This document shows, piece after piece, positions 45,518-57,209 of a DNA stretch of 64,000 nucleotides. Every line of letters begins with the position of its first letter. Position 1 is the first letter of the stretch. The stretch spans positions 124,001-188,000 of the forward strand of contig NZ_PDZC01000005.1 of assembly GCF_002743375.1 (NCBI RefSeq). Direction: 5' to 3'. Origin of the DNA: Sporosarcina sp. P34. GTDB lineage: Bacteria; Bacillota; Bacilli; Bacillales_A; Planococcaceae. A program made the translations under genes and the position numbers. Under the pieces are notes generated by a model, which did not search any database, was not told where the DNA came from, and saw only the letters and a list, made by a program, of their open reading frames with translations.

Positions 45518-45955
45518 TCAGTTCATAGCCGGAATCCACTGGGGCAATGCACGATCTTCCGTAATATCCACCCATGTCATTTGGATCGGCATACCGATTT
45601 TCAAATCTTTTTCTTCACAATTCAATATATTGCCCATGATTTTCACTTCCGGCACTTTGTCGAGCTGTGCGAGCGCAATAATCGTCGGTAACTCATCTTG
45701 GAAGCCTGGTAAGAATGGGCGATAGGAAACCACATACGAATAGACTGTAGCTTTAATATCGTCGCCTAATTGTTGCCAGATGACATTTTCACTTCCGCAT
45801 TTTGCGCACGTAGGGCCCGGCGGTTGTGAGTATGCCATACAGTCATCACATTTTTGCAGAGCTAGTTGATGTTGGTCCGCTGCATCCCAGTACGGAGCAT
45901 TATCTAGATCCTTTAATGGAATGGGTTTTTGGTAAGCAGTCTTTGCTTGTGTCAT
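45518..45955 (-). CDS. DUF35 protein: zinc ribbon plus OB fold
   Basis: A 145-residue protein. The rubredoxin-like zinc ribbon has cysteines in LQKCDDCMAYSQPPG and PTCAKCGSENV (CxxC twice). An OB-fold domain follows, with TVYSYVVSYRPFLPGF and the C-terminal MTWVDI. DUF35 proteins bind acyl-CoA and partner thiolase-fold enzymes; in the Ltp2-ChsH2 aldolase the DUF35 domain is essential. Here it follows directly after such an enzyme (11-base gap). The start is ATG 45955 after AGGAGG; the upstream in-frame GTG at 46036 overlaps the neighbour. Confidence 0.92.
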   Translation of the reverse strand: MTQAKTAYQKPIPLKDLDNAPYWDAADQHQLALQKCDDCMAYSQPPGPTCAKCGSENVIWQQLGDDIKATVYSYVVSYRPFLPGFQDELPTIIALAQLDKVPEVKIMGNILNCEEKDLKIGMPIQMTWVDITEDRALPQWIPAMN

Positions 45956-45966
45956 AGTGATTCCTC

Positions 45967-47127
45967 CTAGTTTCGTAAGATCATGGCGCCTGCGATATCC
46001 GGTCCAGCCCAGCCTGTACAAATACCGATCTTGCACTCTTCTACTTGGCGGTCGGTTCCTTCGTAGTCATGGCGCAGCTGTCTAACGATTTCAATGGTAT
46101 TGTTCATTCCGTGTGTGTACCCTTCGGATAGCATGCCGCCCGCTGTATTGGTTGGCAGTTTACCGCCGATCTTCAAGTTGCCTTCAGCGACAAAATCTCC
46201 CACTTCTCCGCGTTTCGCAAATCCGTATGCTTCAAGCTGTCGCATAACAACCCAGCTGAAACAGTCATAGATAGAGGCAACATCGATATCGTCCGGTGTC
46301 ACACCCGCGTTTTCATAGAGCTCTTCCGCTACGTAATCAGAAGCGACTTGGTCGATATCATTCCAGTAGTGAGCGTGCGGATGACATTGTCTTGCCGCCA
46401 TCCCCATGATATAGACCGGTTTTGACTTACAATCTTTCGCTTTTTCAGCAGACGTGACGATAATGGCATTTCCTTCATCGAGTTCCAGGCACGAATCATG
46501 GATATTGAAAGGAGAACTGATATCCGGTGTAGCAAGATAGTTTTCCATTGTTAACGGCTTACCATGCAGGAATGCTTTTGGATTTCGTTGTGCATGTTCA
46601 TAGAAGCTCAAGCACACATGCCCGAGATGTTCTTTCGTAATGCCCGTCTCATGCATATGACGTGTCGCATACATGCCGAACCATTGCGATGGGCTTGCTG
46701 ATCCGTACGGAATCACGAAGCTTCCGCCTGCAAGCGCCCCCTGTAGCATGTCAGGGTCATATCCGCGACCTACACGAGTCCCGGAACTACCATTCATGGA
46801 ACGATAGATCAATACCGTGTTCAGCTGGCCTGCTTCAATGAGCGCCACTGCATCCGCAATGAGCATTTCCGTACTCGCTCCGCCACCCTGGATATCCTTC
46901 ACATACTTTGGTCGTACACCAAGATACGTTGCCAGTTGGTGAGACGTACAGGAATCTCCTTCGTTATAGTTCATGAATCCGTCGATGTCCGTCACCTTCA
47001 AGCCCGCGTCTTTGATTGCTGCGTTGGCCGCATCAAGCGCCAAATGCAGAGGCGTGGTTCCCGATTTTCTTGAGCGTTCGCTCTCTCCTACGCCTACAAT
47101 GGCATAGCGATCTTTAATAGTTCCCAT
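45967..47127 (-). CDS. Thiolase-fold protein lacking the thiolase cysteine (SCP2/Ltp2-like)
   Basis: A 386-residue protein of the lipid-transfer thiolase group, opening YAIVGVGESERSRKSG. Where thiolases have the nucleophilic Cys it reads DIQGGGASTEMLIAD, and the C-terminal GHP motif is replaced by LSEGYTHGMNNTIE. The segment DVASIYDCFSWVV is typical of the SCP2-like group. Loss of both catalytic elements, with a DUF35 gene next door, argues for an aldolase of the Ltp2 type, which performs retro-aldol cleavage of a hydroxyacyl-CoA, rather than a thiolase. GGGGGAA precedes ATG 47127. Confidence 0.87.
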   Translation of the reverse strand: MGTIKDRYAIVGVGESERSRKSGTTPLHLALDAANAAIKDAGLKVTDIDGFMNYNEGDSCTSHQLATYLGVRPKYVKDIQGGGASTEMLIADAVALIEAGQLNTVLIYRSMNGSSGTRVGRGYDPDMLQGALAGGSFVIPYGSASPSQWFGMYATRHMHETGITKEHLGHVCLSFYEHAQRNPKAFLHGKPLTMENYLATPDISSPFNIHDSCLELDEGNAIIVTSAEKAKDCKSKPVYIMGMAARQCHPHAHYWNDIDQVASDYVAEELYENAGVTPDDIDVASIYDCFSWVVMRQLEAYGFAKRGEVGDFVAEGNLKIGGKLPTNTAGGMLSEGYTHGMNNTIEIVRQLRHDYEGTDRQVEECKIGICTGWAGPDIAGAMILRN

Positions 47128-47155
47128 AGCTAAATTCCCCCTATTTCACGTCTGT

Positions 47156-47581
47156 TTATGTCCGTTGTAAGATCGCGCTGCCTGATCCAACCACTTCGCC
47201 TGATACTTTCTCTGCCGTCAGATCAAGTGCGATCCATCTCTTGCCGTCTTCTTCATATGTTCGTCTGACTACACCCGAGCAGCGTATTTCATCGCCCGGT
47301 ACCGTCATTTTGCCGAAACGCATCTTGAAATTTGCAACGCGTGCTTTTTTGCCAGCAACTTTCATCACATATTCCCCAAGGAAACCCATGATGAGCATGC
47401 CGTGCGCTATGACTCCATCCATTCCGATCTTCTGCGCAAACCCATCGTCCAGATGCAACGGATTAAAATCCCCTGAAGCACCTGCATATTGTGCAAGTTG
47501 CACTTTCGTAATCGGTGGCTTCATCATCGGTTCAAGTTTCTGATCCACGGTCAAATCTTCCAACACCCAATCTTTGATCAT
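47156..47581 (-). CDS. MaoC-type enoyl-CoA hydratase (catalytic)
   Basis: A 141-residue single hot-dog-fold protein with the full hydratase 2 motif: YAGASGDFNPLHLD (catalytic Asp and His), followed by GMDGVIAHGMLIMGFLGEY. It hydrates a trans-2-enoyl-CoA made by the upstream-acting dehydrogenases. The next gene upstream encodes a second hot-dog protein lacking the His, so the two probably form one heteromeric hydratase as in ChsH1-ChsH2. GGGAGGGA precedes ATG 47581. It lies 15 bases after its neighbour. Confidence 0.92.
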   Translation of the reverse strand: MIKDWVLEDLTVDQKLEPMMKPPITKVQLAQYAGASGDFNPLHLDDGFAQKIGMDGVIAHGMLIMGFLGEYVMKVAGKKARVANFKMRFGKMTVPGDEIRCSGVVRRTYEEDGKRWIALDLTAEKVSGEVVGSGSAILQRT

Positions 47582-47596
47582 CTGAAGTCCCTCCCA

Positions 47597-48040
47597 TTAA
47601 TTTTTTGCTGCGCGATAGACGATATTCATTCGACTAATACAGACGAGTTCGCCCGCTTCGTCTTTCATTTCCGTATCGAGCTTCAGGAACTGCATCTTGC
47701 CGCTCTTTCCTTCTTTGTCATAGAGATCACGTACTTTGATCTGGCAACGTAGTTGATCGCCTATGCGGATCGGTTTGTAGTAGAGGAATTCTTGCTCGCC
47801 GTGCAACATCCGCCGGTGGTCCAGTTGTAAGGGCATTTTGACTTTGCCGTCGTTCATCGCAATCGGGAATGTTGGTGGGACAATTAGTCCTTCGTATGCC
47901 GATTCCTTCGCATACCCGTCGTCTGTATAGAGTGGATTGTCGTCTCCGATGGCGGTGGCGAACTGGCCGACATGCCGACTTTCGACTTCAAACACGTATT
48001 CGTCGCTCGTTAAGCCTATAACGCTTTTATCCAAGTCCAT
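47597..48040 (-). CDS. MaoC N-terminal-type dehydratase domain protein
   Basis: A 147-residue hot-dog protein of the FAS1-like/MaoC N-terminal group. The motif region reads FATAIGDDNPLYTDD: Asp-Asn-Pro is kept, but the catalytic His is Tyr. GLIVPPTFPIAMND and LHGEQEFLYYKPIRIGD are typical of the non-catalytic half in two-subunit hydratases. The start ATG 48040 lies 6 bases after GAGGAGG; an in-frame ATG at 48058 overlaps the stop of the synthetase gene and that ribosome site. Adjacent to the catalytic MaoC gene, it is most likely its partner subunit. Confidence 0.88.
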   Translation of the reverse strand: MDLDKSVIGLTSDEYVFEVESRHVGQFATAIGDDNPLYTDDGYAKESAYEGLIVPPTFPIAMNDGKVKMPLQLDHRRMLHGEQEFLYYKPIRIGDQLRCQIKVRDLYDKEGKSGKMQFLKLDTEMKDEAGELVCISRMNIVYRAAKN

Positions 48041-48054
48041 TTTCCATCCTCCTC

Positions 48055-50208
48055 TCATTTGGTGATGATCAATGCATCTGCTGCTACAATTCCGTCTTCG
48101 TAAACGATTAATGGGTTAATGTCTATTTCCTGAATAATATCCGAGTAGTCTTCAATTAATCTTGAAACTTTCAGTAACACGTCGATGATGGCTTCTTGAT
48201 CGACGGGCTTTTTATTGCGTACGCCTTGTAGGATTTGATAGCCCTTCAAGCTTTCCATCATATCGATTGCATCTTGTCTTGTGATCGGTGCGACACGGAA
48301 AGATACATCTTTGAAGACTTCTACAAAGACACCGCCGAGACCAAACATGATGACAGGACCGAATGTTGGATCACTCGTCACACCCACGATGACTTCTACG
48401 CCTTCCGGCAACATTTCCTGGACGGATATGCCGTGAAGATCCGCTGTCGGGCAATGTTCTTTTGCGCTACTGTAGATTTCCCTAAACGCCTGTCGTACTT
48501 CTTGCCCGTTCTGGACATTCAGTCGAATGCCGTTGACTTCCGTCTTATGCGGTATATCAGGCGAATCAATTTTCATGACGACCGGATACCCCATGTTATT
48601 CGCAGCTTGTACTGCAGCATCTTCCGTCTTGGCAGTGATTCGCTTCGCCGTCCGAATACCGTACGCAGAGAGGATTTCGCTCGACTGCGATTCGCTCAAC
48701 GTTTGATTGGCGGGTAACAGATGCTGGATGTTCGATACGTCCAATTCTGTTTTTGTAGGCTCATCGCTGATTTTGTGCGCTTTTCTGTACGCCTCTGCAT
48801 AATCCACTAATTTTGCCAACGAGCGGATAGGATTCATGTCACCGAGAATGAACGGAATGCCGTTGTGCTCGAGATACTGGACACCTTTTGGAATCGACAT
48901 GCCTTTTAGCGGGAAGTTCGATATCATCACGAACTTATCCGAGTTCTTGCAAATATTGACGAATTCCTGAAGGAGCGGTGTATTTTCATCCCAGTGAATA
49001 GGGAACTCAGGAAATAAGATAATGTCCGTATCGGGATCCTTGACGAGTACTTTTAATGGTGCGAGATACAATTCCGGATTGGTGATCGATGCGGCCGCCG
49101 TTAAATCAACCGGATTGGAAGCGCTTGCAAAACCAGGAATGTTTTTCTCAATTTCTTTTCGCACTTTATCGCTTAGCGCATGGATGTTTAATCCGTACGA
49201 CTCACAACGATCCGCTTCGTTGATTCCTCTGCCGCCTGAACTCGTGACGATCACAGTATTTTTGCCTGTCGGGAGTTTATTGGCCAAGAATAATTTAGAG
49301 AATGAAAGAATGTCATCGTAATCGTCTGCACGCACAATGCCCGCTTGCTTGAAGAATCCGTCATACACTTGATCAGCACCCGCCAATGAGCCGGTATGGG
49401 ATGCCGCTGCACGACTGCCTGCGCTGCTTCGTCCGGACTTCATGATGACGATCGGTTTATTGATTTGAAGTGCGAATTTCGCTAGTTTCCGTAACTTCGC
49501 TGCGTTTTTCTCGCCTTCCAAATAGCCGCTTGCTACTTTTGTTTTTGGGTCATGCAACATGTATTCAATGACGTCAGAGAAGCTTACATCGACTTCATTG
49601 CCGACACTGACGAAGTAATTAAACGTCAATCCATGTTGAGCTGCCGCAATATACGTCAACACACCAAACGCACCGCTTTGCGTAACAAATCCCACTTCAC
49701 GTTTCTTGCCAAGTGGCACATTTGTGAGTCCTGGAGAGAATGTCCCCATCAAGCCATTTGTTGTATTGAGAAGTCCTACACAGTTCGGGCCGATCAATCG
49801 TATATCGTATTGTTCAGCGATTTCTTTCAGGCGGTTTTGTGCGATCATTCCTTCTTCGCCGATCTCCGAGTAGCCGGATGCAAAGACAATCGCCGCCTTA
49901 ACACCGCTTTCACCGCAATCGATCAAACATTTCTCCACCTGATGAATGCCGACACAGAGAATAGCCAAATCGACTGGTTCCGGTGTATCGCCTACGCTTG
50001 CGTAACAAGGTAATTCCCCAATTTCATTCGCTGTAGGATGGATGGGGTAGATCGCGCCTTCAAAGCCTGCATCTAGTAGCGCTTTCAATTGCAAGTAACC
50101 TATTTTATTCGTGTTTTCCGAAGCGCCTAGTACGGCTACTCTTTTTGGGTTAAATAAGGGATCCAGATCAATATTCGATGGTAGTACTTCATTCATCATT
50201 TTCATCAT
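48055..50208 (-). CDS. ADP-forming acyl-CoA synthetase (fused alpha-beta)
   Basis: A protein of about 717 residues. The order is a CoA-binding Rossmann domain (FNPKRVAVLGASENTNKIG), succinyl-CoA-ligase-like domains with the phosphohistidine loop RAAASHTGSLAGAD, and a C-terminal ATP-grasp domain (YPVVMKIDSPDIPHKTEVNG, FGPVIMFGLGG, EIDINPL). It couples acid + CoA + ATP to acyl-CoA + ADP + Pi, or the reverse. As first gene of the operon it probably activates the growth substrate or salvages the product acid of the aldehyde dehydrogenase. The start ATG 50208 follows GAGGTGAAG; nearby in-frame ATGs make the exact N-terminus uncertain. Confidence 0.92.
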   Translation of the reverse strand: MMKMMNEVLPSNIDLDPLFNPKRVAVLGASENTNKIGYLQLKALLDAGFEGAIYPIHPTANEIGELPCYASVGDTPEPVDLAILCVGIHQVEKCLIDCGESGVKAAIVFASGYSEIGEEGMIAQNRLKEIAEQYDIRLIGPNCVGLLNTTNGLMGTFSPGLTNVPLGKKREVGFVTQSGAFGVLTYIAAAQHGLTFNYFVSVGNEVDVSFSDVIEYMLHDPKTKVASGYLEGEKNAAKLRKLAKFALQINKPIVIMKSGRSSAGSRAAASHTGSLAGADQVYDGFFKQAGIVRADDYDDILSFSKLFLANKLPTGKNTVIVTSSGGRGINEADRCESYGLNIHALSDKVRKEIEKNIPGFASASNPVDLTAAASITNPELYLAPLKVLVKDPDTDIILFPEFPIHWDENTPLLQEFVNICKNSDKFVMISNFPLKGMSIPKGVQYLEHNGIPFILGDMNPIRSLAKLVDYAEAYRKAHKISDEPTKTELDVSNIQHLLPANQTLSESQSSEILSAYGIRTAKRITAKTEDAAVQAANNMGYPVVMKIDSPDIPHKTEVNGIRLNVQNGQEVRQAFREIYSSAKEHCPTADLHGISVQEMLPEGVEVIVGVTSDPTFGPVIMFGLGGVFVEVFKDVSFRVAPITRQDAIDMMESLKGYQILQGVRNKKPVDQEAIIDVLLKVSRLIEDYSDIIQEIDINPLIVYEDGIVAADALIITK

Positions 50209-50584
50209 CTCTTCACCTCTACGCTTTCTTATCATCTATTTCTATTGACTTGCTTGAGTAGAATCATAGCAAAGGGGGTTTTCCATTATCTTTTCTTTTT
50301 TGCGTTAAATAATTAATGTTATTAGGAGTGGAATGAGTAAACGAACAGACGCTCATCGCTTGATGTGTAAGCACTTTTATTGTGTATTATTTCCCGATTA
50401 GTCAAGATAGACCCGACTTTTGTGCAAGATGGCCTCGACTCTAAAGAGGGATGAGCGCTTTTTCTGTAGAAGTCTGGGGTGATGGCGCATCGTTTATGAA
50501 AGGTTTTTCGTAATCTGAAACGCAAAACAACGCAAAAAAGCGTCCCATGAAGTGATGTAACTTCATGGGACGCTCTCTTATTAG
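50209..50584. other. Promoter region of the catabolic operon and end of parC
   Basis: 376 bases without a convincing gene. It contains the parC terminator (50533-50574) and, between that and 50209, the presumed promoter of the catabolic operon. I could not pick a clear -35/-10 pair, and saw no FadR-type or CcpA-type palindrome. Confidence 0.5.
50533..50574 (-). terminator. Terminator of the parE-parC operon
   Basis: Perfect 15-bp stem (50539-50553 with 50560-50574), 6-base loop, then six T on the minus strand. Confidence 0.95.
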
Positions 50585-55071
<4,487 letters not shown>

Positions 55072-55254
55072 CTATTGTATAGAAGAAATGTACGGAATGC
55101 AACGAGCAAACCATGACAACACACCGAACGATTTACGCGGAAATTCCTTTTTCGGGCTGTTCTTCATCTTCCTCTAGAATTCTATTATTGTCCAGAACTT
55201 ATGCATCTGCTACACTAATAATAAAATAGTTTATCATGCATAAAGGGGTTCACT

Positions 55255-55857
55255 ATGGAAAATTACGTTATCATTCTGGCAGCTTATTTGCTCGGCTCCA
55301 TCCCTTCCGCTCTGTGGATCGGCAAACTTTTTTATGGAACGGATGTTAGACAGCATGGCAGTGGAAACATGGGTGCGACGAATACATTTCGGGTGCTCGG
55401 AAAAAAAGCTGGTATCGTCGTCACATTGCTAGATATCTTCAAAGGAACGGCGGCTGTCTTATTGCCGTTATTGCCAGTATTCCACGATACAGCGATTCAT
55501 CCGTTGATTCTCGGAGTCGTCGCGGTACTTGGACACATCTTCCCTATTTTTGCAGGACTAAGAGGCGGAAAAGCAGTTGCGACTTCTGGTGGGGTATTGC
55601 TTGGTTATAATTGGCCCATTTTCTTACTAGTCGTCATAACGTTTTTAATTGCGTTAAAACTGACAAAGATGGTATCGTTAACCTCTATCATCGTGTCTGT
55701 CATGGGACCGCTATACTGTCTCATATATTACTTTATGGGTGGCGATCTATATTTATTTTTAGTCATCGCATTGATGGGCCTCTTCATTTTTTATCGCCAT
55801 CGTGACAATATTAGTCGGATTAAGAATGGAACCGAACCGAAAGTGAAATGGCTATAG
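55255..55857 (+). CDS. plsY: Acyl-phosphate:glycerol-3-phosphate acyltransferase PlsY
   Basis: A 200-residue inner-membrane enzyme making lysophosphatidic acid, the first step of phospholipid synthesis. It has about five helices and the three family motifs: GSIPSALWIGK, the loop HGSGNMGATNTFRVLGKKAG and the later HIFPIFAGLRGGKAVATSGG, ending with FYRHRDNISRIKNGTEPK. AAAGGGG precedes ATG 55255. The yneR gene follows after 29 bases. The same neighbourhood (parEC, plsY/yneS, yneR, yneQ, yneP) is found in B. subtilis. Confidence 0.97.
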   Translation: MENYVIILAAYLLGSIPSALWIGKLFYGTDVRQHGSGNMGATNTFRVLGKKAGIVVTLLDIFKGTAAVLLPLLPVFHDTAIHPLILGVVAVLGHIFPIFAGLRGGKAVATSGGVLLGYNWPIFLLVVITFLIALKLTKMVSLTSIIVSVMGPLYCLIYYFMGGDLYLFLVIALMGLFIFYRHRDNISRIKNGTEPKVKWL

Positions 55858-55886
55858 GTTTTTCCACTGGAAAGGATGTATGGAGC

Positions 55887-56180
55887 ATGAATATTCACCT
55901 ATCCGAACAAGCCATTCTTTGGTTTGAAGAAGAAATGGAAGTTGCTACAGGCGATTATGTTAAGTTTTTTGCGCGTTATGGCGGATCCAGTCCACTACAT
56001 GAAGGTTTTTCCCTAGGTATTACAAAAGAAGAACCAGACGAACTGGCAGTCGAAAACGTCGTGAACGGCGTGCATTATTACATAGAAGAACGAGATCTTT
56101 GGTTCTTCGATGGACATGACTTGCATATTGATGCCGATTCGGCAACGGAAGAATTATCTTTTGACTATGAAGTAGCATAA
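55887..56180 (+). CDS. yneR: HesB/IscA-like protein YneR
   Basis: A 97-residue acidic protein of the HesB-like fold, beginning MNIHLSEQAILWFEEEM and containing VKFFARYGGSSPLHEGFSLG and YYIEERDLWFFDGHDLHID. The family's usual three cysteines for Fe-S or iron binding are absent, so an assembly-scaffold role is doubtful; this loss is usual in YneR. The start ATG 55887 follows AAAGGATGTATGGAG; an in-frame ATG at 55848 overlaps plsY. A terminator shared with yneQ follows. Confidence 0.87.
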   Translation: MNIHLSEQAILWFEEEMEVATGDYVKFFARYGGSSPLHEGFSLGITKEEPDELAVENVVNGVHYYIEERDLWFFDGHDLHIDADSATEELSFDYEVA

Positions 56181-56191
56181 ATGGCAAATAA

Positions 56192-56236
56192 AATGGTAAG
56201 CATCACTCCTATCAAGAGCGATGCTTACCATTTTTT
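56192..56236. terminator. Bidirectional terminator between yneR and yneQ
   Basis: Perfect 12-bp arms aatggtaagcat (56192-56203) and atgcttaccatt (56221-56232), 17-base loop, T run on the plus side. It overlaps the last codons of yneQ. Confidence 0.85.
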
Positions 56237-56526
56237 AATCGGTGTAATTGATGTAATTGCCCTTCTTGCCTCAAAATTTCCACTTGACGTTCCCCAAGTA
56301 AATCGAAATGCGGATATTTTTCGCGTGCGTGGATCCATTCTGGCTGTAAACCGTACGTATTTCCCCACTTTATGAGCTTTTCGACATCACTGCATCCCGC
56401 TTTTGTGACAGTATTGACTGTCGGAAAGCGGTCATCTACCCAATAATGTGTCAAAAACGCAATTTCCTCACGCTGCACCGCATTTTTCCACTCTTTTAAT
56501 TGCTGTCGATCGATTCCAAATGCCAT
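56212..56526 (-). CDS. yneQ: YneQ-like protein
   Basis: A 104-residue protein beginning MAFGIDRQQLKEWKNAV, with AFLTHYWVDDRFPTVNTVTKAGC and the helical KLIKWGNTYGLQPEWIHARE. It matches B. subtilis YneQ in sequence memory and in place (directly after yneP). Function unknown. The pattern of aromatic and His residues with HYW and HAREKYPHFD resembles a small DNA- or metal-binding protein, but no motif is diagnostic. Its start ATG overlaps the yneP stop as ATGA, so translation is coupled; an upstream in-frame start at 56568 lies inside yneP. Confidence 0.8.
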   Translation of the reverse strand: MAFGIDRQQLKEWKNAVQREEIAFLTHYWVDDRFPTVNTVTKAGCSDVEKLIKWGNTYGLQPEWIHAREKYPHFDLLGERQVEILRQEGQLHQLHRLKNGKHRS

Positions 56527-56951
56527 CAACCTTCGCCTCGCTGAATTTTCGTGTACGTTGCATCCCACTCTGGATGAATTTTGGCCAAGGATACCGGTCG
56601 GAAGTTCTCTTTTTTCACTACTACGTGCTCAGAAACACCGGTGGCGGCAATCGATCCGTCTGCATGCAGGATTTCATAGCCATAGACCGTACGTAGCTTG
56701 CCGTGCGACTCGACCCACGTTTTGACAGTAATGGTCTCACCGTATGTAATCGACTTCTTATACTTCACTGACAGCTCAGTTACAGGCGCTAAGTAGCCGT
56801 CGCGCTCAAGCTGTGCATATTCGTATCCGAGGTCTTTGATCAGCGTAGTGCGGCCGATTTCCATCCAAATTAAATAGTTGGCATGGTACACGACGCCCAT
56901 CTGATCGGTTTCTGCGTATCGCACTTCGATTTCTTTTTCACTTGTAAACAT
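56526..56951 (-). CDS. yneP: Hot-dog acyl-CoA thioesterase YneP (4HBT family)
   Basis: A 141-residue single-domain thioesterase with the 4HBT signature: EVRYAETDQMGVVYHANYLIWMEIGRT, holding the catalytic Asp. The conserved ITVKTWVES and GVSEHVVV strands follow. Substrates are probably short or branched acyl-CoAs, not deducible. GAGGTGATC precedes ATG 56951. It is translationally coupled to yneQ and separated from acnA by the acnA terminator and repeat array D. Confidence 0.92.
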   Translation of the reverse strand: MFTSEKEIEVRYAETDQMGVVYHANYLIWMEIGRTTLIKDLGYEYAQLERDGYLAPVTELSVKYKKSITYGETITVKTWVESHGKLRTVYGYEILHADGSIAATGVSEHVVVKKENFRPVSLAKIHPEWDATYTKIQRGEG

Positions 56952-57047
56952 GTGATCACCTCATGGTCTAGTATAGCGAACAGGAAAGTGAATTGCTTGT
57001 GATAGACATTATAGGGGTGAAGAATGTAGGTGGAGACGTGGAGCTGT

Positions 57048-57115
57048 GAGCGGATACGGCTTACGTATGAGCGGACACACATGAACTATGAGCGCTTAGG
57101 CGAAATTATTGAGCG
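57048..57115 (+). repeat. GAGCG 21-bp phased array D, four units
   Basis: GAGCG begins at 57048, 57069, 57090 and 57111, exactly 21 bp apart. The third unit is preceded by ACATGAACTAT and followed by CGCTTAGGCGAAATTATT, the same end module as arrays A and C. It lies between two minus-strand genes, beyond the acnA terminator, and so is the one array not between convergent genes. Confidence 0.9.
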
Positions 57116-57164
57116 CCGACGCGATGGTTTCCACAATATCCTCGCTAGTCAAACTGTAACACGC

Positions 57165-57192
57165 GAAAAAAGATGCTCGGCTAAGCCGAGCA
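57165..57192 (-). terminator. Terminator of acnA
   Basis: Perfect 8-bp GC stem tgctcggc / gccgagca (57174-57181 and 57185-57192), 3-base loop, then TTTTTT on the minus strand. Confidence 0.92.
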
Positions 57193-57209
57193 CCTTGATC
57201 TATTCTATA

